Assembly: GCA_015501605.1 (NCBI GenBank)
Contig: JADNRZ010000001.1
Location: 2,976,001-3,040,000 of the forward strand
Reading direction: 5' to 3'
Source of the DNA: Panaeolus papilionaceus
Lineage: Eukaryota; Basidiomycota; Agaricomycetes; Agaricales
Length of the DNA stretch: 64,000 nucleotides
Shown: positions 1-10,134 of the stretch, piece after piece
Position numbering within the stretch: the first letter of the stretch is position 1
Layout: every line of letters starts with the position of its first letter
Translations under genes and position numbers: made by a program
The notes under the pieces: generated by a model
What the model was told of the DNA's origin: nothing
Database searches by the model: none
Seen by the model: only the letters and a program-made list of their open reading frames with translations

Positions 1-1057
1 ATCGAGCGGCAGGAATGATACAAGAGGGTGATCTTCAATCTGCAAAAGATAGTCATAAACCTGGAATAAACGCGCGGCTTTCGATGCAGAAACGTACAAG
101 GTGAACTATGGCTTGATTCAGGGCATGGAAGCGAGGATTCGATGAGTTCCCCTCTTCTCCTTGTCGAATGGCCAAAAGTAGAGGATCAGGATCGAGGTAC
201 CTAGAGAACACCGCTGTCAGTTCCTCCTTCACATGCACAAAGCAATCCTCGACACCGGAACCAACTTACCGTGCAATGTCTTTTCTCCTACGCATACCAT
301 TCCGTGGGCCTCCCGACTCATTCTCTGCATTGGACGTAACCAAATCCATCTTTGACATTATATTAATCCACGGAATTTCAAGGTTAACCATGGCAGACAT
401 GGCAGACAAAACGCCACTGGATTCAATAGAAAAGAGTCATGAGCACAAAACGAACCATGGGAGGTCTGAATTACCTGAAGAACTTGTATCGGTCCTCCAT
501 GAATTGAGACTCGATCAAATATACTGCAGAGGTCCGTATCCCCATCCTATTGAGGTTCTGTACTAGTGTTGGTAGAAAAGGGTGGTGCGTATAAAGTTCG
601 ATTTGACCTGCATTCGGTATCAGACATTTTGTGTGCAAAGCGCCAAAGGTCCGACATACCAGGACAATCGAAAATGAGATAGTCATCTTCATATCCACCC
701 AGCTCCTCTTCTAGCCAGTCCATATTCTGGAGCAAATACCTAATAAACACAACACAGGTTTCAGCAAAACTTTTTTGTATACCCCGTTGGTTAGATTGGT
801 TGAGCACTTACTCACTCGAAACAATATACGAGGCCTCCATTAGGTCCATATTCCAGTTCCGTCATCACATCTTCCAGACTGACTAGGTCCTTGATATCTA
901 TCGCTGGCTCGAATTCAAAACTCGTAGGAGACGCCGCAGGATCCAAATTGACAAGATGCGCGGTTCTTTTCGTGATCCTAAGATGGTTCAAAAACGAGGA
1001 CGTGAAAGTCGTTTTTCCTGCCCCAGCAGGGCCAGTTACTAGAACGGCGTAACGCAT
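1..1057 (-). CDS. GPN3: GPN-loop GTPase 3, 3' end cut by window edge
   Basis: GPN-loop GTPases act as assembly and nuclear-import chaperones for RNA polymerase II (and III) in the cytoplasm. Exons on the minus strand are 1057-816, 739-660, 607-475, 416-270, 200-98 and 60-1; all join in phase and give 255 residues with no stop before the edge. The protein starts [18 protein letters not shown] (Walker A), then the GPN insertion (GPNGGL, about residues 72-77), the [11 protein letters not shown] switch, [12 protein letters not shown] and the SKMDL base-specificity motif. The family is about 270-285 residues, so only a short tail is missing. QFM and the IELYTH context favour GPN3 over GPN2 or GPN1. 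It is divergent from PYM across 199 bp. Confidence 0.95.
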
Positions 1058-1256
1058 ATTTTAGTTTTAATGTATGTTGTCGATGAAGATGAAAAGCAGG
1101 ACCAAGGAATAAACGATCAAGACAAGAATACCATAGTAAGTAATTTAGAGTAATCTCGCCTATTTCAAAGTCCGCTTAACCAGGTCCACCGTGACCGCCC
1201 CTGGAAGCCGCACCCTTTGTTCTAATTCTAATTCTAATTCTTTATCTCGAACCATC
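1058..1256. promoter_or_regulatory. shared divergent promoter of GPN3 and PYM
   Basis: These 199 bp separate two divergently transcribed start codons, so both promoters must lie here. A short TTCTAA repeat, about three and a half units at 1220-1240, sits 17 bp before the PYM start. I see no clear TATA box. Confidence 0.5.
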
Positions 1257-1897
1257 ATGTCCCGCCCGCCCATCAACCCAGACAAGTCGCTCGCAGGAAT
1301 CGCTGTGGATCCCCAGACTTTGCAGAGAGTCGTGCCAGAATCTAGGCGTGCAGATGGATCGTAAGCACCACTCCGTTCTCGAACACTATAGACTTAATAC
1401 CGCATCATTATTATCCATCATCCTTCATTTCATCTTCGAAAACTCATCAAACTGCATCGGTTTGCTCTAGGGTGCGCAAACAGTTGAAGATCAGACCTGG
1501 GTTTACGCCGCAGGAGGATGTGAAGCGTTTCCGTGGCACGAGACAAGCTCAGCAGGACGCCAATGCTTTGCCCAAAGGCCATATCATTGGCTGGGCGCCA
1601 CCTCCCACCAGTTCAAGTTCCACGGGCGCTAGCGGGACCCAAGGTCTATCAAAGAGCGCCAAGAAGAACGCCAAAAGGAAGGAAAAGAGGGAACAGGAAA
1701 AGGCAGAAGCAGAAGCTGTACCAGATAATTGGGAGGACGACGATGACATCCCTGTACCATCTACATCTACGCCCGCGTCCACCAAAGACACCACAAGTTC
1801 ATCTGCATCAACGTCAGATAAAGCCAAAGAAGAGGATACCAAGGACGACGTGGGCGAGCTGTCGTCCAAATTGGAGAAACTGGAGACCAAAGATTAG
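1257..1897 (+). CDS. PYM: PYM, exon junction complex disassembly factor
   Basis: PYM binds the Mago-Y14 pair and the 40S ribosome to strip exon junction complexes during translation. There are two exons, 1257-1360 and 1471-1897, joined in phase 2 (TC|G), giving 176 residues. The N-terminus carries the Mago/Y14-binding block: VDPQTLQRVVPESRR, then after the intron VRKQLKIRPGFTPQEDV. The middle is a basic helix (SKSAKKNAKRKEKREQ, about residues 100-116) followed by an acidic WEDDDD stretch, and the C-terminus is S/T-rich ending in an amphipathic segment. The order matches the animal protein, though it is somewhat shorter. The gene fits with an intron-rich host that keeps the exon junction complex. 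Confidence 0.93.
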
Positions 1898-2032
1898 ATA
1901 TAGGGCTATAGAGCAATGATCGTAAATGTGCTATTAAGATGTGTGATACATGAATGGTTGTTAGTATACAGGTATAATATTGGAGTGGAGATCTATTCAT
2001 CTAAGCGATGCAGGTGTGGGGGATCCTCGTGT

Positions 2033-3266
2033 TCACGTCACCCAGTTGGTCCTCTCCATCCCTTCTGTTGGTATATTGCCGTCTGGCCGTGATATAGGTG
2101 GTTGAGCATTTTTCTTTGGTTTTGGTTGAACCTCCATCACAATAATGATGATCACTACAAATGATGATAGGGTTACTGGAAAGTAGCATGGTCAACAACG
2201 AGACGTAAATGAATACCAAGGTATACTTACATACGACCTTGCGCATGATATCCCATTTGATCTCTTCAACGTCGGTCCGCAAGTCACTGACATTGACGAT
2301 AGCTTTATTTAATAGTTCCTACATGACGATATGGTGAGTGGAATACAGCAAAGGAACAAAACCACGCAACCTCACCTCTATCCTGATGTCCTGCTGCTTC
2401 AAGTCAGCCTTAGCCTCATTCTTCCTGCTATCCAATTCCATTTGAATCCTGTACACAGCGAAACATGAGGCTCGCTTCGCCAAAAGCGTAACATGAAACC
2501 AATACGCAACTCGTGCTTCAAATTTCCGATATCCTCCTTCATTTTAACGTCCAGCCGATCGACCTCTCTGCGGAGTGCACTGGTAGTGGCTCGAATTGCG
2601 GCAGAGTCGTTCTGGGTGCCCAGCGTCATCTCAGCACGCAGTTCGGAAAGGGCAGCACGGAAGAGGTATGCTTGCTATAATATATAACAAAGGAATGGAA
2701 AAATGCCACGATAAGCAGAGGGCAAGAGTCGAAGGGGTTCGAGAAGGACAAACATTATCCAGATCCTTCATAGTCAATCCTTCTCGGCGTACTTTTCCGA
2801 TACGATCTACCAGAAGAGCGCGCGTGGCACGCATAAGACTTCTTGCTGTTTCTTCAGGGAAAGTTTTTTGCAGTTCTCTAAAGAATGCATGGGTATGAAA
2901 GGGTGGGTTTGAGTAGATGGGTGCTCGGAATCGCTGGTCCGCTAGCAGAGTTGTGGCCGGAACTACCATAGTTCCCGGAGAATCGGAAGTCTGTCCATTG
3001 TCAGACGAATTCGACGTTATTGAAGAGCTAGAGCTCGAGGAAGATTGCGAAGCCTGAAAGTAGTTGGAACTTGCTGAACTCGACGACTGGGGCGAGAGGG
3101 CTATTTCGGTTCCAGAGGCCGGCTCTGCAATATTAGGTGGTGAGGCTGAATGAACATTTCTGCGTAGACCTCTTGATAAGTGTGATACTGGTGATGAATA
3201 TGAGGGGTTTACATCTGATAGTAGAGAGCGACAAATGGAACGAGACAAGACTGGGCGAAAGATCAT
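2033..3266 (-). CDS. CCDC90/FMP32-type mitochondrial coiled-coil protein (DUF1640)
   Basis: Exons on the minus strand are 3266-2754, 2683-2511, 2448-2376, 2318-2231 and 2175-2033. The protein starts with an arginine- and serine-rich presequence ([18 protein letters not shown]...), followed by a serine-rich linker. The conserved part begins near [19 protein letters not shown] and continues through a long coiled coil ([56 protein letters not shown]). It ends with [14 protein letters not shown], one hydrophobic helix and a short basic tail. This order is that of the DUF1640 family (yeast FMP32, animal CCDC90B and MCUR1), inner-membrane proteins linked to calcium uptake or complex IV and proline metabolism. 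The last acceptor (2176) was chosen because it gives a full-length membrane helix; an alternative acceptor 20 nt away would shorten it. Confidence 0.88.
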
Positions 3267-3538
3267 TGATGAGAGTAGTTTATGTCATGTTCAGAGACGA
3301 TGTCATTCTGAGTTGACTTTGTTGTCTCTTGTTTTTCACGTTCATTTCATTATGGGATAGCTCAACGGAGACATTTACGAACACGAAAGCAAGCTAGCAT
3401 TGGATGTATGGTACAGAGTTATAGTGAGATAGCGAGTCAAAATTACAAAAGCATAGAGGGATAGCACGTAGGTATTTGCTTGACATTGAGGCCAAGACAA
3501 ACGGGTTAGATCTTTGGAAGTAGCAAGTCGCCAAGATT

Positions 3539-4279
3539 TCAAATGCTATGAGATGGAATAGCAGACGACTCCTTATCTTCTCTGCCGTCTAGCCAGGACG
3601 TACACAACGGGCAACGTTTCGCCTACCATGATGTTCACAACTGTCAATCACCGGAATGATAGGATTCAAGAATAAAACAGACCTTCTGACTGATCTCTTT
3701 CCTGCAGTACGGGCATTTAGACGTGTGTTTGATAATAGAGTCATGGCTGAAATAGCCATAGAGACTCGCAATCAAATACAGCACGAAGCCTATAGCAACA
3801 AAGCTGACAAGCTTGTACAGGAAGGCACTGTCAGAGCAAGGTTGTTCGTCTCTCAAGAGTCAACAACTATGTGAGATGCCTTACCCATAAGTCAAGATGA
3901 CAGCCCCGTCATCGGTTGCCTGCTTTCTTGTGTTGTAACCGTCTGCCCAGTTGGGGCCTTTGCGAAGTATCAAGAACTTCTCCTCAATGTTGCGAGATAA
4001 GAATAACAAAGACAACGGGGGTAGAAGAACATCAGAAACCATAGAGTTGACCAGACCAGTGAACGAGGATGCGATTCTGCAGACGACGATGAGCACAAAT
4101 TCAAGATATGATGAATCTCTTGATACTCACATAAGACCAACAGCGACCTCCAAAACATTATCACGCAGCGCAAAGTCCAAGAACCCATCCCAAATGCCCC
4201 GAACTTTGCTTTTAATTCTGTCCTGACTAATGAGTCCAACCTGACTCTCGTCAGCTACCCATTGCGACGAAGGAGGCAT
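3539..4279 (-). CDS. MscL-type large-conductance mechanosensitive channel with zinc-ribbon tail
   Basis: Exons are 4279-4131, 4076-3885, 3827-3683 and 3622-3539, giving 189 residues in phase. The N-terminal half reads like bacterial MscL: FLDFALRDNVLEVAVG, IASSFTGLVNSMVSDVLLPP, equivalent to the S1 helix and pore-lining TM1. A loop of about 35 residues follows (NIEEKFLILRKGPNW...), then TM2 (YGAFLYKLVSFVAIGFVLYL). In place of the bacterial C-terminal bundle there are two CxxC pairs, CPYCRKEISQKAKRCPLC, a zinc-ribbon-like knuckle, and a short charged end. MscL opens under membrane tension to release small solutes. Membrane location in the fungus is not shown: there is no obvious presequence, and both plasma membrane and mitochondria are possible. 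Family assignment is firm; function is inferred. Confidence 0.88.
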
Positions 4280-4707
4280 TGCTAAGAATATAGCGTAGTA
4301 CACGAAAAAGAGCAGGTTATTACACCAGAGTGGGTTGGTGGGAGTTTAGTGTGGCCCCCGACGCCTTTTGTTCGTCTGAAGAGCAGTGCTGAAAGTTAGG
4401 GTCAAGAACGTCATCGGCAACTGGCGGGACTAGAAGTGGTAACACAGCATGACCTCATCTCGATATCACCACTCTTGGCGCGATGGAGGTGACCATAGCC
4501 AGAAATTATACGACGAAAGCGACGGTGGTGGCGAGAAAGAAACGAACAGGTCGACATCGACGAAGTGGCGGCGAGCTTCTGTTCAAGCTGTCGTTCTAAA
4601 ATACTAAATAGCTCCTTGAACTCCAAAAGCCCATTGACCTGGGAATCGTCGCACTCGCAATCGGTTTATTATGTGACAGTACACTATATTTACATCTTTC
4701 CTTGGAG
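4280..4707. other. gene-free stretch: MscL-type promoter and GST 3' flank
   Basis: Both flanking genes are on the minus strand. An open frame at 4411-4626 lacks an ATG and I do not call it. No other feature seen. Confidence 0.5.
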
Positions 4708-5727
4708 TCACTTTCCAACGTTCAATCCTGCTACGACACCAGCTCTCTCGTTGTTGCGCTCAACCCAAGCCTATTTGTATTGTCAACAAGATCCATGAAA
4801 AAGAAATGATAAAAGAGTATACCTTGACGTTGGGCCATTCATCAAGAGTCTCTATACCACTGAACTTGTGAATTCTGACCCTGTAAACTATTTAGTATCA
4901 CAGCATGCAATGTATGGACCAGCTCGGCTCACCAAGGGAAGGTCTTGATATCAGCAAGACTGTACTTTCCACGTCCAGGACCAGCAAGCCAGTCACGGTT
5001 TTGGAGACGGATTTCAAGGACACCAAAGAGACGCTTGGTCTCATCCAAATATCCTATTGGGGACTATACATCAGTGCCTTGTCGCTTTACCATATAAAAT
5101 TCTGCTGGACTTACTCTTCTTTGCGTATGGAATATTCTCTGGGGCGTACTTGTTGAAATGGTTAGACTGTCCCTGCATAGGGCCCACACCTCCGTGCTAA
5201 AAATAGCAGGCGCCGATCATAAGCCTCACACTCAAAAACATTTTAGGCAGTGGAGGAAACCCACCGCAAAGAAAATCCACTGGAGCATCTCGCTGTAGTC
5301 GTCGGGCTGTGTGGCGGGGTTGAACCAGAAGTTGAAGTCCTTGTCGTAATGTTGGGCCAAGTACAGGAGGATAGCGGCAGTTTCAAAGACGACAAAGTCG
5401 TTGCGGGATCGGTCGACCAGGACTGGGATACGACCGTTGGGGTTCAGTTTGATGAACCAGGGTTCCTAAATTCCAATGCGATGAGGAACAGTGCTAGGAT
5501 ATACTTCATAAAGGTCTCCACCTTCTGCCTGTTCGTGGAAATATCGATCTTTTCGATACTGAGGGTAGGCAGGGCTTAGACTTTGTAAGACCATGGCAGA
5601 AACATTGAGCTCACTCATAATCGACGGCGGGGTTAATAGCTCTGAGCTCCTCGAGGAGAATGGTGGGCATGAAGCCATTGGGAGTTCCAAGGAAGTAGAG
5701 CAGGAAAGGTTTGGTAGAGTTGGACAT
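4708..5727 (-). CDS. glutathione S-transferase, Ure2-like
   Basis: Seven exons (5727-5615, 5558-5522, 5465-5265, 5196-5115, 5053-4933, 4880-4823, 4770-4708) join in phase to 224 residues, the usual size for a cytosolic GST. The thioredoxin-fold half contains [20 protein letters not shown], then [27 protein letters not shown] (the cis-Pro VP that contacts glutathione) and the [10 protein letters not shown] helix. The all-helical C-terminal half has [26 protein letters not shown] and [11 protein letters not shown]. These are hallmarks of the fungal Ure2p/GTT2-like class, which conjugates glutathione to electrophiles or reduces peroxides. The first intron donor in the codons for RQK (5521) was chosen because the apparent longer exon would break the frame. 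Substrate unknown. Confidence 0.93.
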
Positions 5728-5991
5728 GGTAGATGAGAGAGTGGTTTGGTAGAGAAGAGATCTTGGGAATCACGGGTATATATAGGATCGAGACATTATC
5801 ATGACGCAAGGAAGTTGATCATGCAAGAATGCGCCATTAGAATTGCAAAGAAGGTGATGAGTAATCTGATATGTAAGAGTAGTGTACGACAGAGAGAAAC
5901 TGTTTCGGTGTGATGAATCAGCGTACTGTATTGACAGACAATTGGTCGCTTTGGAATAAAACACACCATGATATTCATTAGACGTATGTCG

Positions 5992-6328
5992 CTATTTACT
6001 CAGATCTGGTGCCTGTGTTGAATCGGAAGACGGTGGTTCACGGGGTGTAAATTCGAATTGCGAGCCCACAATATTTCCCCGGAATCGTTTCCTCATATCG
6101 AGCTGACCAACTCGTCAAAAATCTAATTCCAATAATAAAAAGTAACAGACTCACCATGCCCCGTTTGCACTCAAATGTCGCCTTTCGAAGGTTCTGGCAC
6201 TCGACCGGCAGCTCATCATAGTGCTCCCTGAGGCACACAGAAGGTTTATTGCCATCTTTCATAACACAATCCGAGTATTTCAAACAATCCTTCAGGGCAG
6301 CAATGAGATTCTGACATGACGAGGCCAT
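5992..6328 (-). CDS. PET191: PET191/COA5, cytochrome c oxidase assembly twin-CX9C protein
   Basis: Two exons, 6328-6155 and 6102-5992, encode 94 residues. The sequence has the family signature: MASSCQNLIAALKDC, LKYSDCVMKDGNKPSVC, then ECQNLRKATFECKRGM followed by the conserved LDMRKRFRGN across the intron. The cysteine spacing is that of a twin CX9C-like intermembrane-space protein. PET191/COA5 is required for assembly of mitochondrial complex IV, and import and folding would use the Mia40 pathway. The C-terminal tail (about 20 residues, S/P/D-rich) is longer than in yeast and not conserved. It shares a divergent promoter with IBA57. Confidence 0.95.
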
Positions 6329-6501
6329 AGTTAGCAGTTAAGAGTGGCGGTTAGCACTTTAAGTGTACACAGTACAGCAAGCAATGAGCACCGGACAAAT
6401 TTTGGAATTGACCTCTCTCTCACGTGCTGACAAACGGTCGCGTTCGTCCCCGCGTTTTCAAGTGCAAAGTCGGCTTCGGCGCGGCTTGCGCACATACTCT
6501 C
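6329..6501. promoter_or_regulatory. shared divergent promoter of PET191 and IBA57
   Basis: These 173 bp lie between two genes for mitochondrial assembly factors transcribed away from each other. An upstream in-frame ATG for IBA57 lies inside this stretch at 6424, so the true boundary could shift left. Confidence 0.5.
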
Positions 6502-7835
6502 ATGGTGCCTCCTCTTGTGTCTAGCCTGTTGCGCTCGACGCCCTCAGTAGCAAAACTATCAAACAGGGCTTTACTATCGATTACAGGATCCCATACCGCA
6601 CCATTTCTCAACGGTCTTCTCGGGACGTCCATCCTTGAACAGCACCTCAATCGCTACACATGCGTTCTCCACGCACAGGCATGACTTCATGCTCTTCGCT
6701 CTCAAATTCAATCACTCAATGCGCTCTTGTTGTCTATTCTTCTAGGGAAGGGTCATGTATGATGTCTTCCTACACGCAAACGCAAACGGATATATCCTGG
6801 AATACGATTCCCGGAGCTCGGAAGCTCCTCCATTGCTGAGCTACTTCAAGAAGCATGTGCTAAGGTCGAAAGTCAAGGTTCGGGATGTTACAGAGGAGTA
6901 CGATGTCTGGGCTGCTTGGGGTGCACCGGAGGACCGCTCATTTGAGACGACGAGGTCCTGGAGGCATGCTGTTAGTGGGGTAATCGAGCCTGCGTGGAAC
7001 CCTTCCGAAGTCTGGCCGTGGGGCACAGAGGAAGGTATATTCCATGATAGACGTGGAGTAGGGATGGGAAGACGGTTACTCTCAAGAAAAAGCGATTCAC
7101 GTACGTTGGAATACGCACTGTCCTGAAAATTCCTTCATTAACCCCTGTCATTTCAGCACTGTCTTCGTCTCATGACACTATATCAAGCAATGATTACAAA
7201 CTGCACCGAATTCTACACGGTATATCAGAAGGAATATCGGATATCGTCCCAATGCACTCTTTCCCAATGGATTCAAACCTTGACGTCATGGGTGCTAGTA
7301 AGCCAGATGCATAATCTATAGGCTCACTCAACACACAGCTTACATTTACTTTGCGCAGTCGATTACCGAAAGGGGTGCTACGTAGGGCAGGAATTAACTG
7401 TTCGAACGTATCATACAGGCGTCATTCGAAAACGGATCGTACCTGTCTGCATATCTTCGTCATCCGATTCGTAAGTCAAGAACACATCCCTAATATATCC
7501 TGTCTGGTTAATTAAAACAAACATCCCACAGGAATACGCAGGCACCAGAGCTCCCTGAAAATCTGGACGTCAAGCCCGTAGCAGTGTCGAGTGGGGAGCG
7601 TACAGGACCCAAACCTCGCGGCAGCGGGAAACTTTTGAGCAATACCCATGGGGTCGGTCTGGCCCTCCTGCGTCTCGAGCATGTTTCAGCGCTCCAGAGC
7701 GGTCAGCTGGGTCTCCGGATTGAGCACACAGAACCCACCGGGACCATTCGCTCCTACAATGTGGAACCTTGGTGGCCTGAATGGTGGCCAAGCCTGGCTG
7801 CACCCAGCGAGCAGGAAGGTCAAGAAGCACAATAA
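6502..7835 (+). CDS. IBA57: IBA57/CAF17 mitochondrial Fe-S cluster assembly protein
   Basis: IBA57 is a folate-binding GcvT-like protein that works with ISA1/ISA2 to build [4Fe-4S] clusters in the mitochondrial matrix. Exons are 6502-6678, 6746-7100, 7157-7297, 7359-7470 and 7532-7835, all in phase. Recognisable blocks are [35 protein letters not shown], the proline-rich [10 protein letters not shown] loop and the near-invariant [22 protein letters not shown] signature split over two exons. I chose the ATG at 6502 because [18 protein letters not shown] is a good presequence; an in-frame ATG at 6424 would add 26 residues. The first intron begins with GC instead of GT (6679-6680), which is needed to keep LHAQ-GRVMYD in frame. 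Confidence 0.93.
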
Positions 7836-8523
7836 TACACAAGCTCTTGAAGAGGATTAAAATGTAATGAGTACACAAGACGACGACGTGTATGGATGTA
7901 TTTAAATGATAAATACTCGACAAAATGTCCAAAAAATAACGAAGTCGACTGTAAATATGAATAAGTGAATTCTACATACATGACTCAATTCAAATGAGAG
8001 GGTGAGATGAGAAAGCGTTGTTTCGGGTGATATTGATCAGAGGTAGATGGGATGGACGAGACGGGTCATGAAGAGGATATGATAAATAATCTCTACACTG
8101 ATTTACAGAGTGGGTCGCGGGCGGCGCAGGGAATTGTCATTAATGAGAATCGTGAATGTAAAATAGGAGAATGAGAGATAACGCCAAGATGAGATGAGGG
8201 TGGATGGTCAAATGTCCAGAAAATTGGAAGGGAAAAAAATGGCACAGTAAATGAGGAATACGAAAACGAAGATAATATGTTTAAAATGAAGATAACGAGC
8301 GTAGCGAAGCGTAAAAAAATTTCAAGACGTTAAAGAGAAGCGTAAGAAGCGTAAGCATGTCCAGTGAGGTAGGAGAGGGAGGGCGTGGATGATAACTGCA
8401 CCCATGAAGCCGGATCTATACCTATGGGATACACTTATTATGAGTCACAAAACAGGCACAGAAATTCATGACAATATCCCACTTACAAGTGAAGGGGAAA
8501 GGACCCAGAAATCCTCAAAGAAT
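7836..8523. other. gene-free stretch between convergent genes
   Basis: 3' flanks of IBA57 and of the four-helix membrane protein gene. AT- and purine-rich on the plus strand, with no open frame worth calling. Confidence 0.5.
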
Positions 8524-9567
8524 TTAGGGTGATGGATTGGACCTCTGAGAGGAATTATGCCGCAGGTAAATGGTCCAGGACACAATTCCGATGACGCTCA
8601 GAGCTAGAAGTCCGAAAGCTATCATAATTCCACCAACAAGTCCCGCGGCGGCGGCACCACTAGGTGGCAGCATTCTCCCCTGCGCCACGAACGCTTCGGA
8701 TCCATTTGACAAGCAGGTAACACCTAGAGGACCTGCAAAACAGCCTATGCCGAATCCACATAGCACGAGGAGGCTATAACCGATATATCGCATGATGCGC
8801 GTCGTGCTGATAATGCTGGAGGTATCGTCCTCGAAAAAGTCTTCTGGGGCTGTCGTAGGTTTGTTGGGATATAGGAAGATGTAAAATACCAACGCTAGTG
8901 GTAGTGAGAGTATAACGCCTCCTGTGGCACCTGCTTCAACTGAGGACAGGATGGGCGCTCGATAGACGGAAGTTGTCAGGTCTTCCTTTGACCGCAGAAC
9001 GCCATGACCCGTCGCCATGTATATCAGAGCCAGAAGAGGCGGTATGGGTAGGAAGATGAGAAACAGGACGATAGGTCGTAGATGGATAGGCAGAGGCGGC
9101 GGCATGTACGCTCCTTCCAGCCTCGCGGGCGTGTTTGGCCCATTTCCATTTCCATTGGCATGCAAATTTCTAGCCCGTGAATTCGAGGGTCGATAGGCAT
9201 GTTGACTGGCCCTGGGCTTTTCCCCTTCAACCTGCCTCATCTCGCTGGATGGATTATTCAGCGTTTCGCTAGCATTGCTGGTTGTGGTTGTCGCATTCTC
9301 GTTTCTAAGTAACTGAGAGATGTTGTGGTTGTTTTGCTCCCTCTCCTCTATGCTTCTGGTGTCGACGGGCGAGTGGATGGCAGCGAGAGTGTATGGGTGT
9401 GGAGGAGAAGATGCCATGGGAAAATTAGATTCATGAGAGGGGCTAGTTGTAGTTGTCGGAGGGTATGAGTATCCTGGGATAGAGGCGGATGACTGGTCGA
9501 AGGGTTCCTGTGAATTTTTTGACCATGTGGATCTGGCGGAATAAAAAAGTTTGGAATATCTTGACAT
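8524..9567 (-). CDS. predicted four-helix membrane protein, unknown function
   Basis: A single exon of 347 residues, starting at ATG 9567 (MSRYSKLFYS). The first 165 or so residues are hydrophilic and rich in S, T, P and N, with no domain I recognise. The second half has four hydrophobic segments: IVLFLIFLPIPPLLALIYMA, GGVILSLPLALVFYIFLYP, YIGYSLLVLCGFGIGCFAG and GLVGGIMIAFGLLALSVIGI. The tail after the last helix is short and basic. No signal peptide is visible, so the long N-terminus is probably cytosolic. I do not recognise the family. It looks like one of the many fungus-specific four-TM proteins, but that is only an impression from topology. Confidence 0.7.
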   Translation of the reverse strand: MSRYSKLFYSARSTWSKNSQEPFDQSSASIPGYSYPPTTTTSPSHESNFPMASSPPHPYTLAAIHSPVDTRSIEEREQNNHNISQLLRNENATTTTSNASETLNNPSSEMRQVEGEKPRASQHAYRPSNSRARNLHANGNGNGPNTPARLEGAYMPPPLPIHLRPIVLFLIFLPIPPLLALIYMATGHGVLRSKEDLTTSVYRAPILSSVEAGATGGVILSLPLALVFYIFLYPNKPTTAPEDFFEDDTSSIISTTRIMRYIGYSLLVLCGFGIGCFAGPLGVTCLSNGSEAFVAQGRMLPPSGAAAAGLVGGIMIAFGLLALSVIGIVSWTIYLRHNSSQRSNPSP

Positions 9568-10134
9568 GAGATTATTCCAGATTGACACAATAAATTAATA
9601 TCGCTTAATATAAAGAATGACTTTTATGAGCTGTAGGTACAGCTTTGGAATGGTCAATTGCAAAATGTTTGACCGCGATGAAGTGTTGGGTGGAAGGGTT
9701 CAAAATGAGTTTTTCGGTGTTTGATGGTGACCGTCGCGTATGTGCTTGTTGGACATGTCAGTGATCCGGCCCCCGTGCTCGTCGAAACCACCTCTCATCC
9801 AACTCTCATGCACAGAATGGACGTATGTCGGCAGCATCCATGTCGTAGAGTACCGGTATTCTCGAGACTCAAGTAATGGGAACCTTCCCTTGCCATGATG
9901 AATCTTTCTTTGCTTTTTTCTATTTTTATGTGCGTGTCAAATACGACACCACGGTATACATAATTAGGCATTCCCTGAATAACAAGGGCCAACAGTTTGC
10001 ACAGACACTAAAATGATTTACGTTTGACATTGGCATGACATCTATCTTGCAATGTTGTGGGCGTCCGACTGGAAATCTCTGGAAACGAGTGTTCAATGCG
10101 TCAGAGCCCCAGCGCGCGGCGAGCCGCATGCGGA
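9568..10134. other. gene-free stretch upstream of the membrane protein gene
   Basis: Holds the promoter of the minus-strand membrane protein gene and perhaps unrecognisable 5' remains of the neighbouring MYND pseudogene. Nothing firm seen. Confidence 0.4.

Noticed and set aside
4411..4626. Minus-strand open frame of 71 codons between the MscL-type and GST genes
   Set aside because: It starts at TTG, not ATG, has no family features and lies in the likely promoter of the MscL-type gene.
5499..5558. AT-AC (U12-type) intron in the GST gene
   Set aside because: The sequence after ETFMKY at first suggested an ATATCC donor, but a normal GT donor after RQK restores the conserved [10 protein letters not shown] with no special intron.
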